DNA of 64,000 nucleotides from contig JBARXY010000037.1 of assembly GCA_049647585.1 (NCBI GenBank), forward strand, positions 1 to 64,000, written 5' to 3'. This DNA comes from JAGQSZ01 sp049647585. GTDB taxonomy: Bacteria; Actinomycetota; Acidimicrobiia; Acidimicrobiales; Microtrichaceae. The notes beneath the pieces are model-generated. The model did no database searches. It had not been told where the DNA came from and saw only the letters and a list, made by a program, of their open reading frames with translations. Both the position numbers and the translations under genes were made by a program. Position 1 is the first letter of the stretch. Each line of letters opens with the position of its first letter. Shown piece by piece: positions 41,861 through 50,072 of this stretch.

Positions 41861-43342
41861 ATGTTCGACTCACTTAGCGATCGTTTCGACGGAATCTTCA
41901 GCCGACTGCGAGGGTCGGGACGACTCTCGGACGCCGACGTCGATGAGGTGCTGCGCGAGATCCGTCTTGCGCTCCTCGAAGCCGACGTAAATCTCTCGGT
42001 CGTCAAGTCGCTACTTGCCCGAATCCGCGAGCGTGCGGTCGGCGACGAGTTGTCCAAGTCGCTGAACCCTGCGTTGCAGGTCAAGAAGATCGTCCTCGAG
42101 GAACTGACGGCGACTCTCGGTGGCGAAACGCTTCGCATCGCCTACGCCGCCAAACCGCCGACGGTGGTTCTCATGGCGGGCCTGCAGGGCTCGGGAAAGA
42201 CGACCAACTCAGCCAAGCTCGCACGCTGGTTCAAGGCCCAGGGCCGCAATCCCTTGCTGGTGGGAGCCGACCTTCAGAGGCCCGCCGCAGTCGCCCAGTT
42301 GCGGACCCTGGCAGCGCAGCTCGACGTGCCGGTCTATTCGGCCCCCGACGATGTGATCGCCTCAGGTGACGGCGACCCCGTGGATGTCGCCGCAGGGGCC
42401 ATCGCCGAGGCCCGACGCCTGGGCCGTGACGTCGTGATCGTCGACACCGCCGGTCGTCTGGCGATCGATGAAGCGTTGATGGAACAGGTCCGAAGAATCT
42501 CCGAAGAGGTTTCGCCGGACTACACCTTCCTTGTTGTCGACGCAATGACCGGCCAGGATGCCGTAACTGTCGCCGAGTCCTTCCACAGCACCCTCGAACT
42601 CGACGGTGTAATCCTCACCAAGCTCGACGGAGACGCCCGTGGTGGTGCGGCACTGTCGGTCAAGGAGATCGTCGGGCGACCGATCGCATTCGCATCTACG
42701 GGTGAGAAGCTCGAGGACTTCGATCTGTTCCACCCGGATCGTCTTGCCGGGCGGATCCTCGGCGAGGGCGACCTGGCGACGCTCATCGAGAAGGCCGAGG
42801 AGGCTTTCGAGGCCGACCAGGCCGAAGAGGCCGCCAGCCGGCTGATGGAAGGCACGTTCACCTTCGACGACTTCCTGGAGCAGATGCAGGCGCTCAAGAA
42901 GATGGGTCCACTGTCGGGCGTCATGAGCATGCTCCCCGGTATTCCCAAGGAGGTGCGCGACGTCGACATCGATGACCGTCAGATCGCCCGGGTCGAGGGG
43001 ATCATCAAGTCCATGACGCCCGAGGAGCGGGCCAAGCCCGATTTGATCGACAATTCGCGGCGTGACCGGATCGCCCGTGGCTCGGGTAGCTCGGCGACCG
43101 ACGTGACCCAACTGGTCAGCCAGTTCAAGCAGATGCGCCAGATGATCCAGCAGATGAGCGGCAACAAGTTTGCCAAGCGCAAGGCCAAGAAGAACAAGAA
43201 GAAGAACAAGGGTGGCGGACGGGTAACGCCCAAGGGCGCTCCGAAGCTCGAGAAGAAGTCATTCCAGCTGCCGACGCTCGAAGAAATGGAATCGCGGGTT
43301 CCGGGACGCGGTGGTCCGGGTACAGGGCTCGACGGACTCTGA
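41861..43342 (+). CDS. ffh: Signal recognition particle protein Ffh
   Basis: 493 residues. N domain helices, then G1 GLQGSGKTTNSAKLARW near 107, DTAGRLAIDEALMEQ near 195, TKLDGDARGG near 250, and a Met-rich M domain (FLEQMQALKKMGPLSGVMSMLPG, FKQMRQMIQQMSG) that binds signal peptides and 4.5S RNA. A Lys-rich tail follows. TAGCCT lies 9 bases before the ATG. Confidence 0.96.
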   Translation: MFDSLSDRFDGIFSRLRGSGRLSDADVDEVLREIRLALLEADVNLSVVKSLLARIRERAVGDELSKSLNPALQVKKIVLEELTATLGGETLRIAYAAKPPTVVLMAGLQGSGKTTNSAKLARWFKAQGRNPLLVGADLQRPAAVAQLRTLAAQLDVPVYSAPDDVIASGDGDPVDVAAGAIAEARRLGRDVVIVDTAGRLAIDEALMEQVRRISEEVSPDYTFLVVDAMTGQDAVTVAESFHSTLELDGVILTKLDGDARGGAALSVKEIVGRPIAFASTGEKLEDFDLFHPDRLAGRILGEGDLATLIEKAEEAFEADQAEEAASRLMEGTFTFDDFLEQMQALKKMGPLSGVMSMLPGIPKEVRDVDIDDRQIARVEGIIKSMTPEERAKPDLIDNSRRDRIARGSGSSATDVTQLVSQFKQMRQMIQQMSGNKFAKRKAKKNKKKNKGGGRVTPKGAPKLEKKSFQLPTLEEMESRVPGRGGPGTGLDGL

Positions 43343-43378
43343 TCCTGCAGCGCTCTCCTGCAGCTGTCGGTCGTCGGT

Positions 43379-43404
43379 CTCTCAGCTTGCCCTCTCAGCT
43401 TGCC
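43379..43404. repeat. 13-base tandem duplication in the ffh-rpsP gap
   Basis: CTCTCAGCTTGCC occurs twice in tandem. Upstream, CCTGCAG recurs around the ffh stop codon as well. Apart from these repeats the 216-base gap shows no gene. Confidence 0.85.
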
Positions 43405-43558
43405 GAGAACGCCCTGCAGCGACCATCATAGGAAGCCGCCCTATCCGGGCCCCATGGCGCGTCGGTCCGTACCGGTGCGTCGCCGAAGAATCTCAGTCGC
43501 CGATCATTCCTGATTCGAGCGGCATCACCCCAAGAACTGACTGAAGGAAACTCTCGCC

Positions 43559-43831
43559 GTGGCCGTTCGACTCCGTCTCACACGAGTGGGCAAGAAGAAG
43601 CAGCCTACTTACCGCATCGTTGCTGCAGATGCCCGTTCGCCCCGTGACGGCCGCTACCTCGAGATCGTTGGAACCTACGATCCCCGTCGTGAGCCCTCCG
43701 CAATCTCGGTCGACAACGACAAGGCCGTCGAATGGCTCTCCAAGGGAGCCCAGCCATCCGAGCGGGTCGCAAAGTTGCTCAAGATCTCGGGAGCAATGGA
43801 CCAGTTCGAGGCAGCCAAGGCGGCCAAGTGA
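43559..43831 (+). CDS. rpsP: 30S ribosomal protein S16
   Basis: 90 residues, starting MAVRLRLTRVGKKKQPTYRIVAAD, the S16 signature. GTG start with AAGGAAA about 9 bases upstream. First gene of rpsP-khpA-rimM-trmD, a standard ribosome-biogenesis operon. Confidence 0.97.
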   Translation: MAVRLRLTRVGKKKQPTYRIVAADARSPRDGRYLEIVGTYDPRREPSAISVDNDKAVEWLSKGAQPSERVAKLLKISGAMDQFEAAKAAK

Positions 43832-44103
43832 GCGACGCTGAGACCGACGGAGCGCCTGCGTCTCCCGTACTGGCGAGCGCAGTTCTGGAACACATCGCCA
43901 AGTCGCTGGTCGAGACCGCCGACAGCGTGAGGGTCGAAGTTGTCGAGGGTTCACCCCGCACCCAGCTGAACCTCTATGTCGCCGACGGCGATATGGGTCG
44001 CATCATCGGAAAGCGCGGGCGGATGGCTTCGGCCATAAGGACCGTGACCCGTGCAGCAGCTGCCCGCGACGGCGTCGAGATCGACGTCGAGTTCGTCGAC
44101 TGA
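43828..44103 (+). CDS. khpA: KH-domain RNA-binding protein KhpA
   Basis: 91 residues with a single KH fold; the GxxG loop is IIGKRGRMASAIRTV near residue 60. KhpA-type proteins (with KhpB) bind RNAs and affect cell size in Gram-positives. GTG start overlaps the rpsP stop as GTGA, so translation is coupled. The frame is open upstream inside rpsP but that part is not conserved. Confidence 0.9.
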   Translation: MSDAETDGAPASPVLASAVLEHIAKSLVETADSVRVEVVEGSPRTQLNLYVADGDMGRIIGKRGRMASAIRTVTRAAAARDGVEIDVEFVD

Positions 44104-44109
44104 TCCAAG

Positions 44110-44610
44110 TTGACCCGAGCGGACGAATCGTCCGAGGGCGTCGACCTTCTGGAGGTCGGCCGGATCACCAAGGCGCACGGCCTGCGCGGCGAGGTCGTCG
44201 TCTTCCTGAGTTCTGACCGTGAAGAGCGGGTCGATCCGGGTTCGGTTCTGGAAACCCCGACCGGACCCCTACGTGTGGTCGCTTCTCGGCGGCATCAGGA
44301 CCGTTGGGTCGTTCAGTTCGAAGGAATTTCGACCCGTGAGCAGGCCGAGGCCGCCAGGGGAACGGTCCTATCTGCAGCGCCGATCATCGATGCTGGTGGA
44401 CTGTGGGTCCACGATCTGATCGGTCAGCGTGTCGTCAGCGCCGACGGAGTCGACCGGGGAACGGTTGAGTCCGTGATGGACAACCCATCGTCGGACCTGC
44501 TGGTCCTCGACAATGGGGCGCTGGTGCCGGTCGCCTTCATCGTTGGAGACCCCTCCGATGGGATCATCAATGTGGACACCCCCGATGGTCTCTTCGAGCT
44601 CTTCGAGTAG
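44110..44610 (+). CDS. rimM: 16S rRNA processing protein RimM
   Basis: 166 residues. GRITKAHGLRGEVVVFL at residues 16-32 begins the RimM domain and GLWVHDLIGQRVVSADG near 96 the PRC barrel. It assists 30S head maturation next to S19. TTG start, 6 bases after khpA. The C-terminus ends in a 9-base DNA repeat encoding LFELFE. Confidence 0.92.
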   Translation: MTRADESSEGVDLLEVGRITKAHGLRGEVVVFLSSDREERVDPGSVLETPTGPLRVVASRRHQDRWVVQFEGISTREQAEAARGTVLSAAPIIDAGGLWVHDLIGQRVVSADGVDRGTVESVMDNPSSDLLVLDNGALVPVAFIVGDPSDGIINVDTPDGLFELFE

Positions 44611-45382
44611 CTCGCCCGCGGCCGGTTCTGAGTCGACCGGATTGTCTGGAGCACCGCTACGAATCGACGTTCTGACGTTGTTTCCGACCATGATCGAGCA
44701 GTTCGCCGAACACAGCCTGATCGGGCGGGCACTCAAGGACCACCGTTTGGACCTGCGCACACACGACATCCGTGACGCAACCGACGACGTTCACCGCACC
44801 GTCGACGACTCGCCCTTCGGTGGGGGAGCGGGAATGGTGATGAAGGCCGGGCCGATCTTCGACACGGTCGAACGCGTCGACCCGCCGAGACCGTTGCTGT
44901 TGCTGGGTCCCGGAGGCCGGAAGTTCGACCAGGCCTTCGCCGCCGAACTAGCTGGCGGAACGGGTTTCACGCTGCTGTGCGGACGCTATGAGGGGATTGA
45001 CGCCCGGGTACACGACAACCTGGTCGACGGCGAGCTTTCCATCGGGGACTACGTCCTCTCCGGCGGTGAGGTTGCGGCGATGGTGGTGATCGAGGCGGTC
45101 GGCCGGCTGATTCCAGGTGTCATGGGAAACGACGGTTCCGCGTCCGAAGAGTCGTTCTCGGACGGAATTCTCGAGTATCCGCAGTACACAAGGCCAGCGG
45201 AGTTCCGTGGGATGTCGGTCCCGGATGTTCTCCGCTCCGGAGACCATGCCCGGGTGCAACGGTGGCGACTGGCGAAATCGCTGGAGAAGACGATCCGCAT
45301 CCGCCCCGACCTGATCGAGGCCAGGGGTGGTCTGACCCCCGCTGAGGAGAAGGTGCTCAAGGAGTTCAACGGTGAGGGTTGA
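44585..45382 (+). CDS. trmD: tRNA (guanine(37)-N1)-methyltransferase TrmD
   Basis: About 265 residues from ATG 44585, which overlaps rimM by 26 bases and adds a Ser-rich start; TTG 44642 just before LSGAPLRIDVLTLFP is the alternative. SPOUT methyltransferase motifs: FGGGAGMVMKAGPIFD, LLGPGGRKFDQAFA, LCGRYEGIDARV and SIGDYVLSGGE, which build the trefoil SAM site. Methylates G37 next to the anticodon to prevent +1 frameshifts. Confidence 0.93.
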   Translation: MVSSSSSSSSPAAGSESTGLSGAPLRIDVLTLFPTMIEQFAEHSLIGRALKDHRLDLRTHDIRDATDDVHRTVDDSPFGGGAGMVMKAGPIFDTVERVDPPRPLLLLGPGGRKFDQAFAAELAGGTGFTLLCGRYEGIDARVHDNLVDGELSIGDYVLSGGEVAAMVVIEAVGRLIPGVMGNDGSASEESFSDGILEYPQYTRPAEFRGMSVPDVLRSGDHARVQRWRLAKSLEKTIRIRPDLIEARGGLTPAEEKVLKEFNGEG

Positions 45383-45448
45383 CGAGATCATCTCGGCCGT
45401 GGGGAATGGGGCATGCGGACCCGTTTTCATCCCCGACGTGTGAGGCAC

Positions 45449-45454
45449 TAACAT
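45449..45454 (+). promoter_or_regulatory. Candidate -10 TAACAT upstream of rplS
   Basis: TAACAT would start a transcript near 45460 with a leader of about 48 bases containing the hairpin at 45472-45491. Confidence 0.35.
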
Positions 45455-45471
45455 CGTCGAGCCGTGCATTC

Positions 45472-45491
45472 GGTGCTGTGGATACAGCACC
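45472..45491 (+). promoter_or_regulatory. Hairpin in the rplS leader, next to the ribosome-binding site
   Basis: GGTGCTGT (45472-45479) pairs with ACAGCACC (45484-45491) over a GGAT loop. It ends 3 bases before the GAGGAG of rplS. Its place suggests control of L19 translation, perhaps by L19 itself. Known L19 leaders exist in Firmicutes, but I cannot show relation. Confidence 0.5.
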
Positions 45492-45507
45492 CCCGAGGAG
45501 ATCCGAC

Positions 45508-45852
45508 ATGAACCCCACCGACTTCATCGACCAAGCGAGCCTCCGGGACGACATTCCCGACTTCGCTCCCGGTGACACCCTGAAGGTGCACGTGAAGGTC
45601 ATCGAAGGCAACAAGGAACGCACCCAGCTGTTCCAGGGAGCTGTCATCAAGCGCCAGGGCGGAGGTCTCCAAGAGACCTTCACCATCCGCAAGCTCTCCT
45701 ACGGTGTCGGAGTCGAGCGTACGTTCCCGATCCACTCGCCGATCATCGACAAGATCGAGCGGATGAGCAGGGGTGACGTTCGTCGGGCCAAGCTCTACTA
45801 CCAGCGTGATCGCACCGGTAAGGCCGCAAAGATCAAGGAACTGCGCGACTGA
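45508..45852 (+). CDS. rplS: 50S ribosomal protein L19
   Basis: 114 residues: DIPDFAPGDTLKVHVKVIEGNKERTQLFQG near 17-46 and VERTFPIHSPIIDKIE near 73 define L19. GAGGAG 7 bases before ATG 45508. Follows trmD after 125 bases; the usual next genes lepB and rnhB are not here. Confidence 0.97.
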   Translation: MNPTDFIDQASLRDDIPDFAPGDTLKVHVKVIEGNKERTQLFQGAVIKRQGGGLQETFTIRKLSYGVGVERTFPIHSPIIDKIERMSRGDVRRAKLYYQRDRTGKAAKIKELRD

Positions 45853-45855
45853 TAT

Positions 45856-45872
45856 CGGGGTCATCCACCCCG
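45856..45872 (+). terminator. Short hairpin after rplS
   Basis: CGGGGT (45856-45861) pairs with ACCCCG (45867-45872) over a 5-base loop, 4 bases beyond the rplS stop. No T-run. Confidence 0.4.
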
Positions 45873-45964
45873 CTTGGAGCGATACGACATCACAACGATG
45901 GCGTCGTGGGCCCCAAACTGATTATCTCCCGATTTCGTCTTCCCCCTCGATCTCGATGAACCCG

Positions 45965-45970
45965 TAGCGT
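45965..45970 (+). promoter_or_regulatory. Leaderless-type -10 TAGCGT of yraN
   Basis: TAGCGT ends 7 bases before ATG 45978. Confidence 0.5.
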
Positions 45971-45977
45971 CACGCCC

Positions 45978-46385
45978 ATGTCTGCCCGCAGTTCTGCCGG
46001 TCGGCTGGATTCGGGTCGAAGGTGGAAAATGGCTGAACGTCGCTATGACCCTTTGCGTCTGGGTGCCGACGGCGAACAGACGGTTGCAAACTGGTACAGC
46101 GAGCGAGGCTATGAGGTCATAGCCCGAAACTGGCGCTGCCGATTCGGCGAACTGGATCTGATCCTCTCAAAAGGCCGCGAGGTCGTCATCTGTGAGGTAA
46201 AGACGCGCACGTCGAACAGGTTCGGCACGCCCTTCGAGGCCGTCGGTCGTACTAAGCAGCAACGCCTGCGGAAGTTGGGTGCAATCTGGCTGCGAGAGGC
46301 CGCGCCGTTCCGTCCTGAATCGGTTCGCTTCGATGTGGCGGCGGTGATCGGGCGAAAGGTCGAAGTGCGCGAGTCGGTCCTGTAA
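45978..46385 (+). CDS. yraN: YraN/UPF0102 family endonuclease-like protein
   Basis: 135 residues. Core GADGEQTVANWYSERGYEVIARNWRCRFGELDLIL...VVICEVKTRTSNRFG has the Glu-Asp...Glu-x-Lys pattern of restriction-endonuclease-like folds. The family usually lies near comM/dprA; its function is not settled (DNA repair or uptake proposed). An internal ATG at 46029 (MAERRYDPL) is an alternative start. Confidence 0.88.
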   Translation: MSARSSAGRLDSGRRWKMAERRYDPLRLGADGEQTVANWYSERGYEVIARNWRCRFGELDLILSKGREVVICEVKTRTSNRFGTPFEAVGRTKQQRLRKLGAIWLREAAPFRPESVRFDVAAVIGRKVEVRESVL

Positions 46386-46411
46386 CTGGCCCCTGACCAA
46401 AAACCTGAGCC

Positions 46412-46436
46412 GGCCGCCCGGAGGGTTCGAGCGGCC
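46412..46436. terminator. Hairpin between convergent yraN and the zinc-motif gene
   Basis: GGCCGC (46412-46417) and GCGGCC (46431-46436) flank a 13-base loop with further CCC/GGG pairing. It may end both transcripts. Confidence 0.4.
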
Positions 46437-46450
46437 ACCCGCCGCCCGCC

Positions 46451-46660
46451 CTACCTGCGGGGTTCGTGGGTCAGCCGTCGGGCCCAGCATCCCTTGTGCC
46501 AGTGGCGCCTCAAGTCAGGTGCTTCCAGCGGAACGGCCACGATGTGTCCGGTGCCTCGGGCGATGTCGCGATTGCACCCCGGGCAGATGTACTGCTTCAG
46601 AGCCTGGTACGGCTGGATCACACGTACCTCGCACTCGGTGACGGCCGTGAAGTCAGGCAT
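46451..46660 (-). CDS. Small zinc-motif protein of unknown function
   Basis: 69 residues with CPGCNRDI near residue 26 and RHWHKGCW near 52, so two Cys, two His and one further Cys are placed like a treble-clef or zinc ribbon. Similar short proteins with CPGC...RHWHxxCW occur in actinobacteria next to comM/yraN. ATG with GGAG 6 bases upstream, downstream of a microprotein gene on the same strand. Confidence 0.75.
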   Translation of the reverse strand: MPDFTAVTECEVRVIQPYQALKQYICPGCNRDIARGTGHIVAVPLEAPDLRRHWHKGCWARRLTHEPRR

Positions 46661-46702
46661 GTTGTTCTCCGGGTAAGGCCTTGATCGGTAGCTGCACGGC
46701 TG

Positions 46703-46813
46703 TCAGCCGATCAGCGCCCAGATGACCAAGCAGGCCGTGATCAGGAGCGCCGAGCCGACCATTACGTAGTCCCACGGCGACTTCCGATGTGCCTGTTGAG
46801 GATTGAAGCCCAC
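46703..46813 (-). CDS. Microprotein with one membrane helix
   Basis: 36 residues: a short polar head (NPQQAHRKSPWDYV) and a hydrophobic helix (MVGSALLITACLVIWALIG). GTG start; GATAAT lies 5 bases upstream on the minus strand. It ends 42 bases before the zinc-motif gene, so the two may share a transcript. The organised head-helix structure supports coding; homologues were not checked. Confidence 0.45.
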   Translation of the reverse strand: MGFNPQQAHRKSPWDYVMVGSALLITACLVIWALIG

Positions 46814-46900
46814 ACGCCATTATCACCCAGAAGGTTGCGCCGATCGAGATCGGCGTCGAGAGGTGGGAGAACGTCGGGTTGCAGCGCAGCTGGGCGGTAG

Positions 46901-46957
46901 CGGGGGAGGAAGTTGGATCCTCGGGGGAGGAAGTTGGATCCTCGGGGGAGCTGGACC
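46901..46957. repeat. 21-base tandem repeat upstream of comM
   Basis: CGGGGGAGGAAGTTGGATCC plus T occurs at 46901-46921 and 46922-46942, followed by a partial third copy (CGGGGGAGCTGGACC). The gap 46814-47064 is otherwise without an identified feature. Confidence 0.9.
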
Positions 46958-47064
46958 CTGTCCGCCGAGCAAAGTGAGTCTCTCGGCCGGGGTACGTTCC
47001 TTTGGCCATGCCGTTTGTCCAACCGGTGTGAGCCTCGCAGCTTCTGCTGCCTCCTGGCCCTGAA

Positions 47065-48603
47065 GTGGCCATGCCAATTCGGGAGGTCCCAGTGCTCGCT
47101 CAGGCGATATCGGCAACTTTGTTGGGTGTCGATGGACATCAGGTCAGCGTCGAGGTCCAGGTCGGATTGGGGTTGCCTGGCTTTACCATCGTCGGTCTTC
47201 CCGATGCGTCTTGTCGCGAGTCGCGCGATCGGGTGCGGGCCGCGATCAACGAAAGCAAGTTCAAATGGCCCGACAAGCGGGTGACCGCCAATCTGGCCCC
47301 CACGAATCTGCGGAAGGCCGGATCGGGGCTGGACCTGGCCATGGCGGTCGCGATTCTTGGAGCTTCCGAACAGCTACCGGCTGCCGCGCTGGAGGGTCTG
47401 GCGTTTCTTGGGGAGCTGGGTCTTGACGGTCGGGTCCGGTCAGTCCTCGGGGCTCTACCGCTCATCGAGTCCGTCGGCGACGCCCTTCCGGTGGTGCCCG
47501 TCGAGAATCTGGCCGAGGCCCGGCTACTGCGACCTGACGCTCGCGCCGTGAGGAACCTGGCCGAACTCGTTGCCGTGCTCAAGGGCGAGGAGCCGTGGCC
47601 GGATCCGCCACCTCGATTCCATTCTCGCCACGTCGAAAGGGTCGAGCCGGACCTGAGCGAGGTCCAGGGGCAGACGCTCGCACGTCGAGCACTGGAAGTC
47701 GCCGCTGCGGGATCCCACCACATGGTCATGGTCGGCCCACCGGGTGCGGGCAAGACCATGCTGGCCGAGCGACTGACAAGCCTGTTGCCGGACATGGACG
47801 ATCGCGACGCAATGGACGTTTCGCGTATCCACTCTGCGGCCGGAACCCTCCGACTGAACGGTGGGCTGTCCCGCCGACCGCCATATCGCTCGCCCCATCA
47901 CACGGCGTCGCTCGTTGCGCTCATCGGTGGAGGAACCGTAACCATGAGACCGGGCGAAATCTCGCTCGCGTCTGGTGGGGTGTTGTTCCTCGACGAGCTA
48001 GGTGAGTTTCCCGCCGGTCACCTCGACGCGCTGCGTCAACCGCTCGAGGATGGCGTCATCAGAGTTGCCCGGGCCATGAACAGCGCTGTTCTACCCGCAA
48101 GGTTCCACCTGATCGCGGCCAGTAATCCCTGCCCGTGCGGAATCGGCAGGTGGGGCGACTGTCGCTGCTCCCCGGCGCAACTCGCAAGGTATTCCCGCCG
48201 CCTGTCGGCACCCTTCCTCGACCGCTTCGATATCCGTCTGGCCGTAGACCCGCCAGATCACTCGGTCGTCTTCTCAGCACAGGGTCGGGGTGAAACTTCG
48301 GCATCGGTTCGTGAGCGGGTCGTGCAGGCCCGCGCCAGGGCCCGGGCACGCGGCGTGAGAACCAATCGCGATCTCCGCGGTGACGCCCTCGAGGAGTTCG
48401 CCCCGCTGTCGCGACAGGGTCGTGACCTACTTCGGAGTCGCCTGCAGACCGGCACGTTGTCCATGCGCGGTGCGCAGCGCTTGAGGGTGCTGGCGCTGAC
48501 CATGCGCGACCTCGACGGGGGAGAAGGACCGCTTTCGGCCGACGATCTGAGCGAGGCGATGATTCTGCGGGGCGACGAGGTGGGAATCGGAGTTGCGGCA
48601 TGA
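47065..48603 (+). CDS. comM: YifB/ComM family Mg-chelatase-like AAA+ ATPase
   Basis: 512 residues. N-terminal Lon-like fold (VEVQVGLGLPGFTIVGLPDAS), then AAA+ with Walker A VGPPGAGKTMLAERL near 228, Walker B VLFLDELGEF near 310 and the family Cys-rich stretch NPCPCGIGRWGDCRCSP near 355. ComM is a branch-migration helicase that extends heteroduplex during natural transformation. GTG 47065 or ATG 47071 may start it. dprA overlaps by ATGA, so a recombination/transformation pair. Confidence 0.93.
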   Translation: MAMPIREVPVLAQAISATLLGVDGHQVSVEVQVGLGLPGFTIVGLPDASCRESRDRVRAAINESKFKWPDKRVTANLAPTNLRKAGSGLDLAMAVAILGASEQLPAAALEGLAFLGELGLDGRVRSVLGALPLIESVGDALPVVPVENLAEARLLRPDARAVRNLAELVAVLKGEEPWPDPPPRFHSRHVERVEPDLSEVQGQTLARRALEVAAAGSHHMVMVGPPGAGKTMLAERLTSLLPDMDDRDAMDVSRIHSAAGTLRLNGGLSRRPPYRSPHHTASLVALIGGGTVTMRPGEISLASGGVLFLDELGEFPAGHLDALRQPLEDGVIRVARAMNSAVLPARFHLIAASNPCPCGIGRWGDCRCSPAQLARYSRRLSAPFLDRFDIRLAVDPPDHSVVFSAQGRGETSASVRERVVQARARARARGVRTNRDLRGDALEEFAPLSRQGRDLLRSRLQTGTLSMRGAQRLRVLALTMRDLDGGEGPLSADDLSEAMILRGDEVGIGVAA

Positions 48604-49862
48604 GCGACCTACCCCACGAGGCCTATCTTGCCGCTCTGGCAGGAATCGATGGTGTGGGACCCGTGCGGATGCGCTGGCTCTTGGGGCACGGCGATCCGGA
48701 ACATGTCTGGGGCCAGCTCGTCTCGGGCAGGCTGAGACCCGGCCCGATCCGGCACGAGTCGAATTCGGGTCGAATCGACGCCGACCAAATCTCCAAGTGG
48801 CGGGCCGAGGCCTCCCGGGTCCGGCCCGAGGAGATCTGGCGTCGCTGCGTGAAGCTCGGAGTGGGTGTCGTCTCGCTCGGGTCCCCCGGCTACCCGCCGG
48901 CGTTGGCCGACGATCTTGAACCTCCAGTCGTGTTGTTCCAGATGGGGTATCCCGAGGCACTCAACGGACCCCGTGTGGCCATTGTGGGAACCAGACGTGC
49001 GACTGGTTACGGCCTGGGAGTTGCCGAATCCCTCGGTGCTGAACTCGCCGAACGGGGTGTGGTGGTTGTATCGGGACTGGCTCTGGGTATCGATGCGGCG
49101 GCACACCGGGGTGCGCTGGGCCTTCGTTCCGGAAGTGCCGATACCCGAGGTCTTGAAAATGGTGCAGCCGGTAGCGATAGTGCTGACCGGGGATTGGGGG
49201 CATCGGTGGTTGCCGTCGTGGCCAACGGCCTCGATTCTCCTTGTCCTTCACGAAATCGTCAGCTTGCCAAACGAGTTGTTGACCGGGGTGTGATCTATTC
49301 CGAGGTTCCGCCGGGCATGCCGTCCGCGCCGTGGCGGTTCCCGGTCCGAAACAGGGTGATCGCTGCGCTCGCCGATGTTGTGGTCGTGGTCGAATCTGCC
49401 GGTGCCGGAGGGTCGATGCACACCGTTCGAGAAGCTCTCACGAGGGACCGGCCAGTCCTGGCGGTTCCGGGACCCGTAAACAGCCGCGCCTCCGAGGGAG
49501 TGAACCAACTGATCCGGGACGGAGCAGCGCCATGCCTCGGGGTCGAGGACGTGATGATGGCCCTTGGACTACCAGACACACCGGACCAAACGGATTCGCG
49601 GGCCACACTCCTCGATCGAACGAAGGCATCGGTGGCCCAAACGCAAAAAGCGTCCGGGCGCCAAGCGCAAAAAGAAACTCGTCGAGAGCCCACCGGCAAC
49701 GAGGCGTTGGTGTTGGAGTCGTTGGACTGGCGACCGGCGACGCTCGACAGCCTGGCGGCCGGTACTGGACTAGGTCTGCGCGACCTTGCCAAGGCACTGT
49801 CGAACTTGGAGTCGGACGGATGGATACTGAGGACCGGCGGATGGGTCGAACGATGCGCCTGA
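48600..49862 (+). CDS. dprA: DNA-processing protein DprA
   Basis: 420 residues. Rossmann-like core with VAIVGTRRATGYGLGVAE near 125, VVSGLALGIDAAAHRGAL near 158, SEVPPGMPSAPWRFPVRNR near 235 and SAGAGGSMHTVREAL near 268. It protects incoming ssDNA and loads RecA. There is a 25-residue Ser/Gly insert after HRGALG, a Gln/Lys-rich linker, and a C-terminal winged helix (VLESLDWRPATLDSLAAGTGL). Translation coupled to comM. Confidence 0.93.
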   Translation: MSDLPHEAYLAALAGIDGVGPVRMRWLLGHGDPEHVWGQLVSGRLRPGPIRHESNSGRIDADQISKWRAEASRVRPEEIWRRCVKLGVGVVSLGSPGYPPALADDLEPPVVLFQMGYPEALNGPRVAIVGTRRATGYGLGVAESLGAELAERGVVVVSGLALGIDAAAHRGALGLRSGSADTRGLENGAAGSDSADRGLGASVVAVVANGLDSPCPSRNRQLAKRVVDRGVIYSEVPPGMPSAPWRFPVRNRVIAALADVVVVVESAGAGGSMHTVREALTRDRPVLAVPGPVNSRASEGVNQLIRDGAAPCLGVEDVMMALGLPDTPDQTDSRATLLDRTKASVAQTQKASGRQAQKETRREPTGNEALVLESLDWRPATLDSLAAGTGLGLRDLAKALSNLESDGWILRTGGWVERCA

Positions 49863-50072
49863 TGGCGCTTGGTGTCGGGTCGGTTTCGGCCACCGTTCAG
49901 GATGCTGGGTACAGGCATCACCCGACTTGGGGACGTGGCGGGCCTATCGTCATAGACCGTTGCGACGCAACCGATATGCGAGGGCGGCGATGGTCCGACG
50001 CCGTCTCATTGAATGTCACTCTGCGTAGTGACTAAGCTTCGGAGAGTAGGATTTCTAAATCAGGGGGTGACG

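Noticed and set aside
46901..46957. Possible CRISPR remnant upstream of comM
   Set aside because: Simple 21-base tandem repeat without spacers.
46653..47072. 139-residue minus-strand frame covering the repeat upstream of comM
   Set aside because: Its sequence is low in order and crosses the tandem repeat; the shorter frame 46703-46813 has the better head-plus-helix pattern.
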